Below, piece by piece: positions 8,355-17,136 of a stretch of DNA of 64,000 nt; positions within the stretch are counted from its first letter, which is position 1, and every line of letters starts with the position of its first letter. The notes below the pieces were generated by a model, which saw only the letters and a list, made by a program, of their open reading frames with translations, did no database searches and had not been told where the DNA came from. Position numbers and translations under genes: made by a program. Origin of the DNA: Bacteroidales bacterium UBA4893 (GTDB lineage: Bacteria; Bacteroidota; Bacteroidia; Bacteroidales; P3); the NCBI GenBank assembly GCA_002399025.1, contig DHCV01000019.1:1-64000 (forward strand). The letters run 5' to 3'.

Positions 8355-8385
8355 TTATTCGGTGGATAAATAAATTTATTCGGTG
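8355..8385 (+). repeat. Two-copy TTATTCGGTG repeat, 21-bp step
   Basis: Identical 10-mers at 8355-8364 and 8376-8385. A third TTCGGTG occurs at 8451, out of phase. It may be a short or decayed array of the same kind as array B, lying just upstream of mutS. Confidence 0.5.
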
Positions 8386-8513
8386 TTTATTTTTGATTAT
8401 GTCTTGTTTTGGCTTTATCAATTCTCTTTAGTCTAAAATTTAATTTGCTTTTCGGTGTTTTTGAAAATAAATATGTAAATTTGTCTTTTATTTTAGGATA
8501 TTAATGATTGTAT

Positions 8514-11123
8514 ATGGGTAAGGTTATTGATGGTGTTACTCCTTTGATGAGGCAATATAATGCGATGAAGGCAAAGTTTCCTGATGCTATTTTGCTTTTT
8601 AGGGTTGGGGATTTCTACGAAACATTTGGTAAGGACGCTGTTGAGGCTTCCAAGATATTGGGTATTACCTTGACTAAGAGGGCAAATGGTAAGGATAAGG
8701 ACTTGGAGCTTGCTGGTTTTCCTCATCATTCCATCGATACTTATTTGCCCAAGCTTATTCGTGCTGGGAAACGTTGTGCGATTTGTGAGCAGTTGGAGGA
8801 CCCAAAGACTGCTAAGGGAATTGTTAAAAGAGGGATAACTGAGGTCGTAACTCCTTCGCTTTCTTATAACGACAAAACTTCTGACCATTCTCAAAATAAT
8901 TTTCTCGCAGCCATTCACTCCGATAAAGACGAGATTGGGGTAGCTTTTTTGGATATTGGAACTGGTGAATTTTTTATTTCTCAAGGCAAAAAGCAAGAAA
9001 TTGAAAAACTACTCCAAACCCTTGCTCCAAAAGAGGTTATCCTGCAAAAACAAAGGTTAAGGGAGTTTCAAGAAGGTTTCAAAAAGGATTTCTATACCAA
9101 TACTTTTGAGGACTGGGTCTTTACAAAGGATTTTGCTAACGATATTATATTGAAGCATTTCGGAATTAATTCATTGAAGGGTTTTGGGATTGAAGAAATG
9201 GAGCTTGGAATCATTGCTTCAGGTGCTTGCCTTCACTATTTGAACGAAACTCAACACACAGAGCTTTCCCATATTCAGAAAATATCAAGAATTGACAATA
9301 GCAATTATGTTTGGCTTGATAAGTTCACCATTGCCAATTTAGAATTAGTCCATTCTCCCTATTCAAGTGGTTCAACACTCATAAATGTTCTCAATAGAAC
9401 AAAGTCCAATATGGGAGCAAGGCGTTTGCAGCGTTGGGTTCTTTTGCCACTAATTGATAAAAAAGAAATAGAAAAGCGTCAAGATATTGTTTCCTATTTT
9501 ATTAAAGATGATATTTTGGCTGATAGGGTTGGGATAAGTTTGAAAAAGATTGGAGACTTGGAACGTTTGGTTGCTAAGGCTGCTTATGGGAAGATATTGC
9601 CCAATGAGGTTGTACAGCTTAAGAATGTTCTGAATGAAATTAATGAAGTTAAGACTTTATGCAAGGATATTAAAGAGTTAGAGAAGATTGAGGAGGTTGA
9701 TATTTGCGAGGATTTGATTAGAAATATCGCCAGAACCCTTTCTGAAGATGCACCGAATGCTATTTCAAAAGGCAACGTAATTGCTCAAGGAAATAGTCAG
9801 GAACTCGATGAATTAAGAGAAATTGCATATCATGGCAAGGATTATTTGAACAAACTCCAACAAAGGGAATCGGAAAAAACCTCAATCCCTTCTTTGAAGA
9901 TAGGCTTTAATAATGTTTTTGGATACTATCTTGAAGTTACGAATGCTCACAAAGACAAGGTGCCAGAAACATGGCATAGAAAGCAAACCCTTACTAATGC
10001 AGAGAGGTATATTACTGAAGAGTTGAAGGAATATGAGACTAAAATCTTTGGTGCAGAGTCTAAGATATTGGAAATAGAAACCTTATTATATAGTAAATTG
10101 GTTTCTGAAATACTACCTTATATTACTAAGCTTCAAAAAAATGCAGAGATTATTTCTCAGATTGATTGTCTATTATCCTTTGCAGAGATAGCAGTTGAAA
10201 ATAACTATGTTCGCCCAACAATTAATGAAGAATTCTCAATAAAGATAGTTCAAGGCAGGCATCCAGTAATTGAAAAAATGCTTCCTTCGGGAGAAAGCTA
10301 TATTGCCAATGATATGTTTTTGGATAAAGAGTCTCAACAAATAGGGATAATCACAGGACCAAATATGAGTGGTAAGAGTGCATACTTGCGACAAAACGCA
10401 TTAATAGTTCTTATGGCTCAGATTGGTAGCTTTGTTCCTGCAAAGAGTGCTGATATTGGGATAGTGGATAAAATATTTACTCGTGTAGGAGCTTCTGACA
10501 ATATTTCCTTAGGTGAGAGTACTTTTATGGTTGAGATGAACGAAACGGCAAGCATTTTGAATAATCTTTCCAATAGGTCGTTGGTGCTTTTGGACGAAAT
10601 AGGCAGGGGAACAAGCACCTATGATGGAGTGTCAATTGCATGGTCAATTGCTTCCTACATTCACGACCATCCACAGTTTAGAGCAAAGGTTTTGTTTGCA
10701 ACTCACTACCATGAACTAATAGAGATGGAGGGTGTATATTCTCGCATTTTCAACCTTCATGTAACAATAAAAGAGATAGGTAAACAAATAATATTCCTTA
10801 GAAAGATTGCCAAAGGAGGAAGTTCACAAAGCTTTGGGATACATGTTGCACGTCTTGCAGGAATGCCACGTCAGGTCTTGCAAGAGGCAGAGGAGATATT
10901 GGAAAATTTGGAAAAGAAACAAAAGTCCAATAAGCAAAAAACCATATCCCAATCCAAGCAAAAAAAACTAAAGGATTCCTATCAATTAAGCTTTATTCAG
11001 CTCGACGATCCTTTGCTTTTGGAGATAAAAGAAGATATATTAAGCACAGATATTGATAATCTTACCCCCATGGAAGCTCTTCTAAAACTTCATTCTATAA
11101 AGAAATTAATAGAAAAAGTTTAG
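8514..11123 (+). CDS. mutS: DNA mismatch repair protein MutS
   Basis: 869 aa from the ATG at 8514. A TTG six bases upstream is in frame but unlikely as a start. The N-terminal mismatch-recognition domain has the Phe-X-Glu wedge in GDFYETF (about residues 32-38). Connector, lever and clamp domains follow, then the ATPase with Walker A GPNMSGKS (about 615), the MutS signature block and Walker B LLDEIGRGTSTYDG. The last part holds the helix-turn-helix dimerisation region and a lysine-rich linker (NLEKKQKSNKQK). It binds mispairs and recruits MutL. It stands alone, with array B and a long gap upstream and a tRNA promoter immediately downstream. Confidence 0.97.
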   Translation: MGKVIDGVTPLMRQYNAMKAKFPDAILLFRVGDFYETFGKDAVEASKILGITLTKRANGKDKDLELAGFPHHSIDTYLPKLIRAGKRCAICEQLEDPKTAKGIVKRGITEVVTPSLSYNDKTSDHSQNNFLAAIHSDKDEIGVAFLDIGTGEFFISQGKKQEIEKLLQTLAPKEVILQKQRLREFQEGFKKDFYTNTFEDWVFTKDFANDIILKHFGINSLKGFGIEEMELGIIASGACLHYLNETQHTELSHIQKISRIDNSNYVWLDKFTIANLELVHSPYSSGSTLINVLNRTKSNMGARRLQRWVLLPLIDKKEIEKRQDIVSYFIKDDILADRVGISLKKIGDLERLVAKAAYGKILPNEVVQLKNVLNEINEVKTLCKDIKELEKIEEVDICEDLIRNIARTLSEDAPNAISKGNVIAQGNSQELDELREIAYHGKDYLNKLQQRESEKTSIPSLKIGFNNVFGYYLEVTNAHKDKVPETWHRKQTLTNAERYITEELKEYETKIFGAESKILEIETLLYSKLVSEILPYITKLQKNAEIISQIDCLLSFAEIAVENNYVRPTINEEFSIKIVQGRHPVIEKMLPSGESYIANDMFLDKESQQIGIITGPNMSGKSAYLRQNALIVLMAQIGSFVPAKSADIGIVDKIFTRVGASDNISLGESTFMVEMNETASILNNLSNRSLVLLDEIGRGTSTYDGVSIAWSIASYIHDHPQFRAKVLFATHYHELIEMEGVYSRIFNLHVTIKEIGKQIIFLRKIAKGGSSQSFGIHVARLAGMPRQVLQEAEEILENLEKKQKSNKQKTISQSKQKKLKDSYQLSFIQLDDPLLLEIKEDILSTDIDNLTPMEALLKLHSIKKLIEKV

Positions 11124-11130
11124 AAAAAGT

Positions 11131-11160
11131 TTGGTAGGAAAGAAAAAGTTAGTATTTTTG
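11131..11160 (+). promoter_or_regulatory. Promoter of the tRNA-Gly/tRNA-Leu unit
   Basis: TTG (11131-11133), 19 bp, TATTTTTG (11153-11160): a full match to the Bacteroidota consensus. The predicted start near 11167 is 8 bases before the mature tRNA-Gly. Confidence 0.75.
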
Positions 11161-11174
11161 CACCTCCAAATCAA

Positions 11175-11247
11175 GCGGAAATAGCTCAGTTGGTAGAGCA
11201 CAACCTTGCCAAGGTTGGGGTCGCGAGTTCGAGTCTCGTTTTCCGCT
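11175..11247 (+). tRNA. tRNA-Gly (anticodon GCC)
   Basis: 73 nt cloverleaf. Acceptor arms GCGGAAA and TTTCCGC pair, with T as discriminator base. D-arm AGCTCAGTTGGTAGAGC, anticodon loop CTTGCCAAG (GCC), and T-loop GTTCGAGTC are all present. CCA is not encoded. It is co-transcribed with tRNA-Leu 16 bp downstream. Confidence 0.95.
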
Positions 11248-11263
11248 CATCCTTTTTGGAAAT

Positions 11264-11348
11264 GCTCTGGTGGTGGAACTGGTAGACACGCAGGACTTAA
11301 AATCCTGTGAGCATTGCGCTCGTGCGGGTTCAAGTCCCGCCCGGAGTA
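11264..11348 (+). tRNA. tRNA-Leu (anticodon TAA)
   Basis: 85 nt with the long variable arm of a class II tRNA. Acceptor GCTCTGG pairs with CCGGAGT (two G-U pairs). The anticodon TAA lies in GACTTAAAATC, the variable arm is TGAGCATTGCGCTCG, and the T-arm is GCGGGTTCAAGTCCCGC. No encoded CCA. Confidence 0.95.
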
Positions 11349-11355
11349 CAGAGTC

Positions 11356-11394
11356 AAAACGCAAGGTATTGAAATACATACTTTGCGTTTTTTT
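11356..11394. terminator. Bidirectional terminator between tRNA-Leu and the 953-aa gene
   Basis: AAAACGCAA (11356-11364) and TTTGCGTTTT (11382-11391) form the stem, with T-rich tails in both directions. It can serve the tRNAs on plus and the ispE-pepD-953 aa unit on minus. Confidence 0.7.
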
Positions 11395-11401
11395 GTTTTA
11401 T

Positions 11402-14263
11402 CTATATATTAATATTGAATAGGATATTTGCGAAATAGTCATTGAGTTGAGGGACATAGCCAAGTCGAAATCCAAAACGTAGCTCCTGCTCAATCCTGAG
11501 AATATGGAAGTCCATCTGCAAGTCCATACCAACACTACTTAGATAATTACGGTCAAAATAACCGAAATCAAAGAATGCACGTGAGAATACTCGCTTAACA
11601 TAAAGAAGTTTCCAGATTGGATAATCGGGATATGCTAATGGTAAATGGTAGCTAAGCTTCCCCCCATAATAGATTTCTGGAAATCGTCCAAAAACTCCTG
11701 ATGTGAAAGAAACTTCGTTTGGGAAGTAGTAAATGGTCGGAGTGTTCTTCTGAAATCCAAAATCTATCTGGAAACTATGGTTGATAAATGGGGAAGGAAT
11801 AAAGGTGGAGGAGTTTATGGCTACAATGTTTGCATTGTCACTTGTGATGGATTTCTGAACCTTGAGTCGAAAGGTTTGACCCAGCGAAGGGGCGATATCA
11901 TTAGCCGCCATTGCCCGCACAGCACTCCAATTTAAGCCCAATCCTGCAGTATGAAAAAGGGTTAAAAACTCATTGGAATTGTACTTCGGCTTAAGACTTC
12001 TAAAGGAATAGAAGAGTGAATATCGGGCAGATTTGAACCAATTATTCTCTGTCCAACTATAAGGCAAATCTACACTTAGACCCGTGTTATACTCATCCCA
12101 CGAGGCGTAAATGTCGTAGTTGTTGGTCGATTCTACCACAATATCTCTCTGTCCAAACTTGAAATCGAGGTTCACTATCGGCAACCAGCCACTATATGTA
12201 TAGTTAATATAGTACTCGTCTCTCTTCTCGGAGAAGATGTATTTATAGCCTCCTTCAAAGACGGATGTTCCCAAAAGGTTTTGAGAGAAAGCTGAAACAC
12301 CCAAATTTACATCTTGACTTTGAGCATTAATATATAATGGAGCCCAGCTATGAAAATGGAAAAGATGAGAAAGCTTATTATATTTCTTGCTTTTCCAAAG
12401 AGTATCTTTAATATGCTCTTGAGAAAAAATAAAATCTTCTTGTTTTGTAATTATATCAGCTTGTGGAAATGTAGAAAAAGGAGAGCTTGGATAAATTGTT
12501 TTAATGTCAATTAATCTTTGATAAGTTATTGTTTTTCCATCTCCACTATAGTCGCTAAGAACTAAACTATCATTAAAGATAATAAAATCCATAACTCCAA
12601 AACGTGATTGAGTGTGTTGAGTGAGAAAAGAGGAAGTGTCATTTAAATTAATTGAATAGACTTGATAGGTGTTATCATAGTCACCAATAAAAAATAATCT
12701 ATCCTTATATTTTAAAGGTTTGGATATATTATTAAATGAAGGAGGAAGAATTGTTGTTTGCTTATCATTATAGACATTATATTTAATTAATGATTTGCCA
12801 TATTGATTTGCCTTAATTAAATATATTTCTGAATTATCTTTACTCCAAGAGGGGTAGGAGAATTTAGAGTAAGATTCTTCATTAGTGAATCTTTTAATGA
12901 TTTCTCCATTTGTTTTGTCTATAATAACTAAGTGTTGATTATTTATTGAATCGTCTTCAACGGCTGCAATAATATTTAAGCTGTTGGGATTATAGGCGGG
13001 AGTATAATATCTTTTCTTAAAGGTTATTTGATTGTAGGTTTTTGTTTCAATATCATATTCAAAAATATCCGAATAGTTTTCATGCTCCCAACGATAATGT
13101 GATTTAAGTTCAGACCAGAGTAAATGATTATCCTTTGCATCCATATAGGAATGAAGAATTCTTCCTGGTGATAAAATATCTTCTTCATCTTTATCTTTTC
13201 GAGTAAGAGCAACAAGTTTTGTGGGTTTGAAATTTGATGTTTTGATTGCAACTATTGTTGAATCGTTGATTTGTTTTGGCGATGAGTAATTGGTATAGTA
13301 TCTTTTTGTTTTGCCAAGTTTTTTTATTGAGGTTAAAGGATGAGTTTCTATGTTTTTTCTTTCTTCTTCTTCCCATCTTTTTGAAAGGGTGTCCATCATT
13401 TGGTTGTAAAGCTCTTTAGTTTTGATGTTTACTCCTTTCTTTTGAGAATGTCCAAATGTTTCTATCTTCCAAAAATTCCTTCCAACATTCTCTAACATAT
13501 AAGCCCAAATGTCTTTACCATATAATTCTCTTCCAAATGAAGTGAGATGATAGCCAAAAATATAACTATCGGGAACATAATCTTTCATTGAGCCTAAAAG
13601 GGCTTTGTCGTAGGAGTATTTTCCTTTCTCTAATGTTTGAGCTTTAAAATACATATTAAAGTCTGGAGTCTTTCCTCTTCCTGTTGGACTTAAGGCAGTT
13701 TCTGCAACAACTGCATCACCTTCCAAAAACCATGTTGGGATATAGGCTGCAAGCAAGATGCCATAAATATGTTCTCCAAAAATATTAATTAGAGTTTTTG
13801 ATGCTCCTTGCTTAAGGGCATATACTTGAATAGCATGACGCCATTCATGAATTGCCAATTGCCAAGACCATGGGTAAGGATAGTTTGTTGGGGAAGATGT
13901 TGTCCAAAGTTCAATTCTTTTAGGAGCCCAAACCGATAATCCATTATAGTATGCAGTGTTGGTATGAAGCAAGAAAGGAACTTTTGGGGGTGTTGTTTTA
14001 AGACTTTTGCCTAAAACTCCATAAAGAGTATCAAGTACTGAGGCAAATTCTTGTGCTTTTGTTTCGTAGAAGTCTGGATATACAATTTGAAACTTTGGGG
14101 TGTTGATTTGACGCCATTTGATGGAGCTATTATCAACTCCTGTATTATAATACTGTGCTTTTAGATGTGTGTTACTTAGAAATAGAATGCCAAAAACCAA
14201 AAGCCAAAAACCTTTCAGTCTTTGGCTTTGTGGAGTATTAGTGTTTCTTTTTCTTTTAGTCAT
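11402..14263 (-). CDS. Exported HExxH / beta-propeller / outer-membrane-barrel protein
   Basis: 953 aa. N-terminal hydrophobic segment (about 17-32) as an export signal, followed by three apparent parts. First, about 40-300 resembles the peptidase-MA gluzincin fold: HEWRH (His139, Glu140, His143) and WFLEGDA with Glu181 as a candidate third zinc ligand. Second, about 310-620 has repeated beta-strand units of the TolB/PD40 propeller type (for example PSWSKDNSEIYLIKANQYG). Third, about 660-953 consists of alternating amphipathic strands ending in a terminal NILFNINI strand, as expected of an outer-membrane barrel. It is the last gene of the ispE-pepD unit (9 bp after pepD). A membrane-anchored surface or periplasmic protease is plausible but unproven. 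The fusion is large and no specific name is justified. Confidence 0.75.
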   Translation of the reverse strand: MTKRKRNTNTPQSQRLKGFWLLVFGILFLSNTHLKAQYYNTGVDNSSIKWRQINTPKFQIVYPDFYETKAQEFASVLDTLYGVLGKSLKTTPPKVPFLLHTNTAYYNGLSVWAPKRIELWTTSSPTNYPYPWSWQLAIHEWRHAIQVYALKQGASKTLINIFGEHIYGILLAAYIPTWFLEGDAVVAETALSPTGRGKTPDFNMYFKAQTLEKGKYSYDKALLGSMKDYVPDSYIFGYHLTSFGRELYGKDIWAYMLENVGRNFWKIETFGHSQKKGVNIKTKELYNQMMDTLSKRWEEEERKNIETHPLTSIKKLGKTKRYYTNYSSPKQINDSTIVAIKTSNFKPTKLVALTRKDKDEEDILSPGRILHSYMDAKDNHLLWSELKSHYRWEHENYSDIFEYDIETKTYNQITFKKRYYTPAYNPNSLNIIAAVEDDSINNQHLVIIDKTNGEIIKRFTNEESYSKFSYPSWSKDNSEIYLIKANQYGKSLIKYNVYNDKQTTILPPSFNNISKPLKYKDRLFFIGDYDNTYQVYSINLNDTSSFLTQHTQSRFGVMDFIIFNDSLVLSDYSGDGKTITYQRLIDIKTIYPSSPFSTFPQADIITKQEDFIFSQEHIKDTLWKSKKYNKLSHLFHFHSWAPLYINAQSQDVNLGVSAFSQNLLGTSVFEGGYKYIFSEKRDEYYINYTYSGWLPIVNLDFKFGQRDIVVESTNNYDIYASWDEYNTGLSVDLPYSWTENNWFKSARYSLFYSFRSLKPKYNSNEFLTLFHTAGLGLNWSAVRAMAANDIAPSLGQTFRLKVQKSITSDNANIVAINSSTFIPSPFINHSFQIDFGFQKNTPTIYYFPNEVSFTSGVFGRFPEIYYGGKLSYHLPLAYPDYPIWKLLYVKRVFSRAFFDFGYFDRNYLSSVGMDLQMDFHILRIEQELRFGFRLGYVPQLNDYFANILFNINI

Positions 14264-14272
14264 CCTTAAAAA

Positions 14273-15727
14273 CTACTTCTTAGGGATATTCTTAAGTGTT
14301 GCAAGCAAGTAATCCCAGAACTTCTTTACTGAATCAATATTCACTCTTTCGTCTGGTGAGTGTGGGTTCATGATTGTTGGTCCAAATGAAATCATATCCC
14401 AATTAGGATAAACTCCTCCCAATAGTCCACATTCCAATCCAGCATGTATTGCCATTATCTTAGGGGTTTTACCATATAAATTCTTATATGTTTCTTGCAT
14501 AGTTTTTAGTATTGGAGATTCCATATTAGGCTTCCAACCTGGGTAAGCTCCTGTAAATGTTGATTTAGCTCCTGCAAGAGTGAAAACTGAAAGCATCATT
14601 TGTGCTAAGTCCATCTTGGCACTGTCAACACTACTTCTTAACAAACAGCTAATGCTAATTGCTTTGTCATCGCTCTTAACAATTGCCAAATTGGTTGAGG
14701 TTTCTGTTAAACCTTCCATAGAATCACTCATTCTCATAACTCCATTTGGACAAGCATAAACAGCATTGATTAATCTTGATTGAGTATCTAAATCAATTAC
14801 ATTAGGAAGTAATGATGTGGCGTTAAATGAAATTTCTAATGAAGGTTCAACTAATGAATATTCGTTCTTTACTTCTTTTGTTAATTCTTCAACAATTGAT
14901 TTTGCTTCAGCAACCTTATCGGTTGGGATTGCAACTGTTGAGAATGCTTCACGAGGAATTGCATTGCGAAGACTTCCTCCATTGATTTCAGAAATTCTGA
15001 TATTTACTTTTTCTAATGCCTTAAATAGTCTGAAAAGAACTTTGTTTGCATTTGCTCTTCCCAAAATAATATCCATTCCACTATGTCCTCCCTTAAGTCC
15101 AGTTACGTTTAGTGCAAAGGCTGAAAGTCCAACTGGTGTGTTTTCTTTTTTGTAGTCAAAAACAAAGGTTCCGTCAATTCCTCCTGCACATCCAACATAA
15201 AGTTCTCCTTCTGTCTCTGAATCAAGGTTCAAAAGAATATCTCCTTTCAACACTCCTGCTTCCAATCCAAAGGCTCCAGTCATCCCTGTTTCCTCATCAA
15301 TTGTTAGAAGTGCTTCAATTGGTCCGTGGATTGCGTTCTTGTCTTCCAAAACAGCCAATATTGCAGCTACTCCAATTCCATTGTCAGCTCCAAGTGTTGT
15401 CCCTTTTGCTCTAACCCATCCATTGTCAATCCAAGGAAGAATAGGGTCTGTTGCAAAGTCGTGATTGGTATCTGCATTCTTTTGTGGAACCATATCAATA
15501 TGGGCTTGAAGAACAACTCCCTTAAGGTTTTCCATTCCTTTGGTTGCTGGTTTGCGGATAATTACATTGCCTATTTTGTCAATAGTATGTTCTAAATTAT
15601 GTCTTGTGGCAAATTCAACCAAAGCCTCAACAAGCTTACTTTCTTTCTTTGAAGGATGGGCTATGGAGCATATCATATCAAAATTATTCCATAGACTCTT
15701 TGGTTCTAAACTCTTAATCTCACTCAT
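14273..15727 (-). CDS. pepD: Aminoacyl-histidine dipeptidase (PepD, M20 family)
   Basis: 484 aa, matching the PepD/PepT-like M20C group. It is a cytoplasmic di-zinc enzyme that cleaves Xaa-His and other dipeptides. Visible metal-site motifs are LQAHIDMVPQ (zinc His and Asp), the bridging Asp in LGADNGIGVA, the catalytic Glu pair in TIDEETGMTGAFG, and a C-terminal HAGLECG block carrying the last ligand. Middle residues (about 200-330) form the lid/dimerisation domain. It lies 42 bp after ispE and 9 bp before the 953-aa gene, all on the minus strand. Peptide use fits an amino-acid-fermenting organism. Confidence 0.92.
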   Translation of the reverse strand: MSEIKSLEPKSLWNNFDMICSIAHPSKKESKLVEALVEFATRHNLEHTIDKIGNVIIRKPATKGMENLKGVVLQAHIDMVPQKNADTNHDFATDPILPWIDNGWVRAKGTTLGADNGIGVAAILAVLEDKNAIHGPIEALLTIDEETGMTGAFGLEAGVLKGDILLNLDSETEGELYVGCAGGIDGTFVFDYKKENTPVGLSAFALNVTGLKGGHSGMDIILGRANANKVLFRLFKALEKVNIRISEINGGSLRNAIPREAFSTVAIPTDKVAEAKSIVEELTKEVKNEYSLVEPSLEISFNATSLLPNVIDLDTQSRLINAVYACPNGVMRMSDSMEGLTETSTNLAIVKSDDKAISISCLLRSSVDSAKMDLAQMMLSVFTLAGAKSTFTGAYPGWKPNMESPILKTMQETYKNLYGKTPKIMAIHAGLECGLLGGVYPNWDMISFGPTIMNPHSPDERVNIDSVKKFWDYLLATLKNIPKK

Positions 15728-15769
15728 GTTTTGTGTTAATTTATTGTGTTAATATTTATTTTATTATGG

Positions 15770-16600
15770 CTATTTTAAAGTCTTATGACAAACAAACGGA
15801 TATTTGAAAAGGTTTATTTCATCCTCCGATAAATCCTTGTCGAATATTCCATAAATGCAGGAGCCGGAGCCACTCATTTGAGAATATAATGCCCCAATCT
15901 CATAAAGTTTATCCTTAATTTCCTTTAGCTCAGGGTGGTTTTTGAAGATATTCTCCTCAAAATCATTCTTTATTAAATGCCTCCATTGAACAATTGGACG
16001 TGATTCAACAATGTTCAAAAGGTCATATTCGCTCTCTTTTGGAACAACTCCTTGGTAGGCTTGTGCAGTGCTAATTGAAATATCGGGCTTAATCAATAGA
16101 ATACTTTTCCCCCTTAGGGACAGGGTGGTAGGGGCTAATCTATTTCCTTTTTCGTAAGCAAAGGCAGGGATATTGTAGATGAAAAACGCACAATCGGAGC
16201 CAAGTTTTTGAGCATATTTATCCAATTGAACAAGTGAAAGATTGAGCTCAAAAACAAAATTAAGGAGCTGCAAAGTAAAGGCTGCATCACTGCTACCTCC
16301 TCCCAAACCTGCCTCCATTGGGATAATCTTATGTAAATGAATATCCACATTAGGAAGTTCTGGAAAGTCTTTTTTCAATATGTTATATGCCTTAATGCAA
16401 AGATTATCAGAAGTAGATTTGGTTTTTATTGGAAGACCAGTAAGGGTGATTGAGGTTTCTCCTTCTTCCTTTGGCCTTATCTCCAAAATGTCTTCCACAT
16501 CAATAGGGTAGAGCAAAGTCTCAATATTATGAAACCCATCATCTCGCTTTTGAACAACATTAAGTCCAATATTTATTTTGCAGTTGGGAAAGTAAATCAT
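15770..16600 (-). CDS. ispE: 4-diphosphocytidyl-2-C-methyl-D-erythritol kinase
   Basis: 276 aa GHMP kinase of the non-mevalonate isoprenoid pathway. It phosphorylates CDP-methylerythritol at the 2-hydroxyl using ATP. The N-terminus FPNCKINIGLNV carries the substrate-binding Lys. The glycine-rich ATP loop is PMEAGLGGGSSDAAF (about residues 90-104). The C-terminal GHMP motif is MSGSGSCIYGIF. It is the first gene of a minus-strand unit with pepD and the 953-aa gene. A TATTTTTG box is read on minus from 16612 to 16605, which would place the transcription start at about the ATG, so the message may be leaderless. Confidence 0.93.
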   Translation of the reverse strand: MIYFPNCKINIGLNVVQKRDDGFHNIETLLYPIDVEDILEIRPKEEGETSITLTGLPIKTKSTSDNLCIKAYNILKKDFPELPNVDIHLHKIIPMEAGLGGGSSDAAFTLQLLNFVFELNLSLVQLDKYAQKLGSDCAFFIYNIPAFAYEKGNRLAPTTLSLRGKSILLIKPDISISTAQAYQGVVPKESEYDLLNIVESRPIVQWRHLIKNDFEENIFKNHPELKEIKDKLYEIGALYSQMSGSGSCIYGIFDKDLSEDEINLFKYPFVCHKTLK

Positions 16601-16604
16601 AGGG

Positions 16605-16612
16605 CAAAAATA
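16605..16612 (-). promoter_or_regulatory. -7 element of ispE
   Basis: TATTTTTG on the minus strand. It ends 5 bases before the ATG (16600-16598), so transcription would start at or inside the start codon. No good TTG element at the usual spacing is seen. Confidence 0.45.
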
Positions 16613-16823
16613 ATAAAAATTTATCTTCCTTTTACAGCTTAACCTACTTTATTATTTTAAACTTAAAAAGAGACAGAAAATAATGGAGATTTTCCCACTA
16701 ATTCATTCCTATTTTTTATAAGTCCTAAATAAAGTTGACGAAAATCAAGTTTAGTCCTTGTTTTATAGGACTTAGAGCTAAGATAATAAGCTTTTAATTT
16801 CACTAAACTTCCTTTAAAACTCA

Positions 16824-16906
16824 AAACAATACCATTGTTTTGTAGAAACAACCGCATTGTTTTGGGCAAACAATGGCATTGTTTTAGTAAAACAACCGCA
16901 TTGTTT
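16824..16906. repeat. Array G: four 17-nt units at exact 22-bp period
   Basis: Units start at 16824, 16846, 16868 and 16890 (steps of exactly 22 bp). Copy 3, AAACAATGGCATTGTTT, is a perfect 8+1+8 palindrome. Copies 2 and 4 are identical (AAACAACCGCATTGTTT) and copy 1 has ATACCAT at the centre. Spacers are 5 nt. The array lies in the 330-bp gap between ispE and the IS right end; the rest of the gap shows only AT-rich sequence and the ispE -7 box. Confidence 0.9.
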
Positions 16907-17047
16907 TGAGATTTAAACTTTGATTTGTCGTTTCCTGAAATAGGTTTACACTTTTTAGGTTACTACTAATTCAAATTTACAGTTTATTTTTTTATTCCTA
17001 AAACTGGTTTATTGATAAAATTCTTATTCCTAAAAACTCTTGACTCG

Positions 17048-17102
17048 AAAGACTAAATTGTTTTTTGAACCCTTCAAAGTTCAAAAAAACAATTTGGTCT
17101 TT
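17048..17102 (-). terminator. Long hairpin after the IS transposase
   Basis: Left arm of 23 nt (17048-17070, beginning AAAGACTAAATTG) and right arm of 24 nt (17079-17102) are complementary except for one extra A and one A/G difference. The loop is 8 nt. It lies 35 bp past orfB inside the IS and probably stops transcription at the element edge. Confidence 0.6.
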
Positions 17103-17136
17103 TGCCAAGTTTTATTGTTGATTTTGTTTTGCAAAG

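Noticed and set aside
8508..8513. TTG start for mutS two codons upstream
   Set aside because: ATG at 8514 gives the conserved N-terminus MGKVIDGVTPLMRQY; the TTG adds only MY and has no support.
8493..8996. 167-aa minus-strand ORF over the mutS start
   Set aside because: Antisense to a well-conserved coding region, with no promoter and no recognisable domain.
11149..11379. 76-aa minus-strand ORF
   Set aside because: It is the complement of the two tRNA genes and their terminator, a frequent spurious call.
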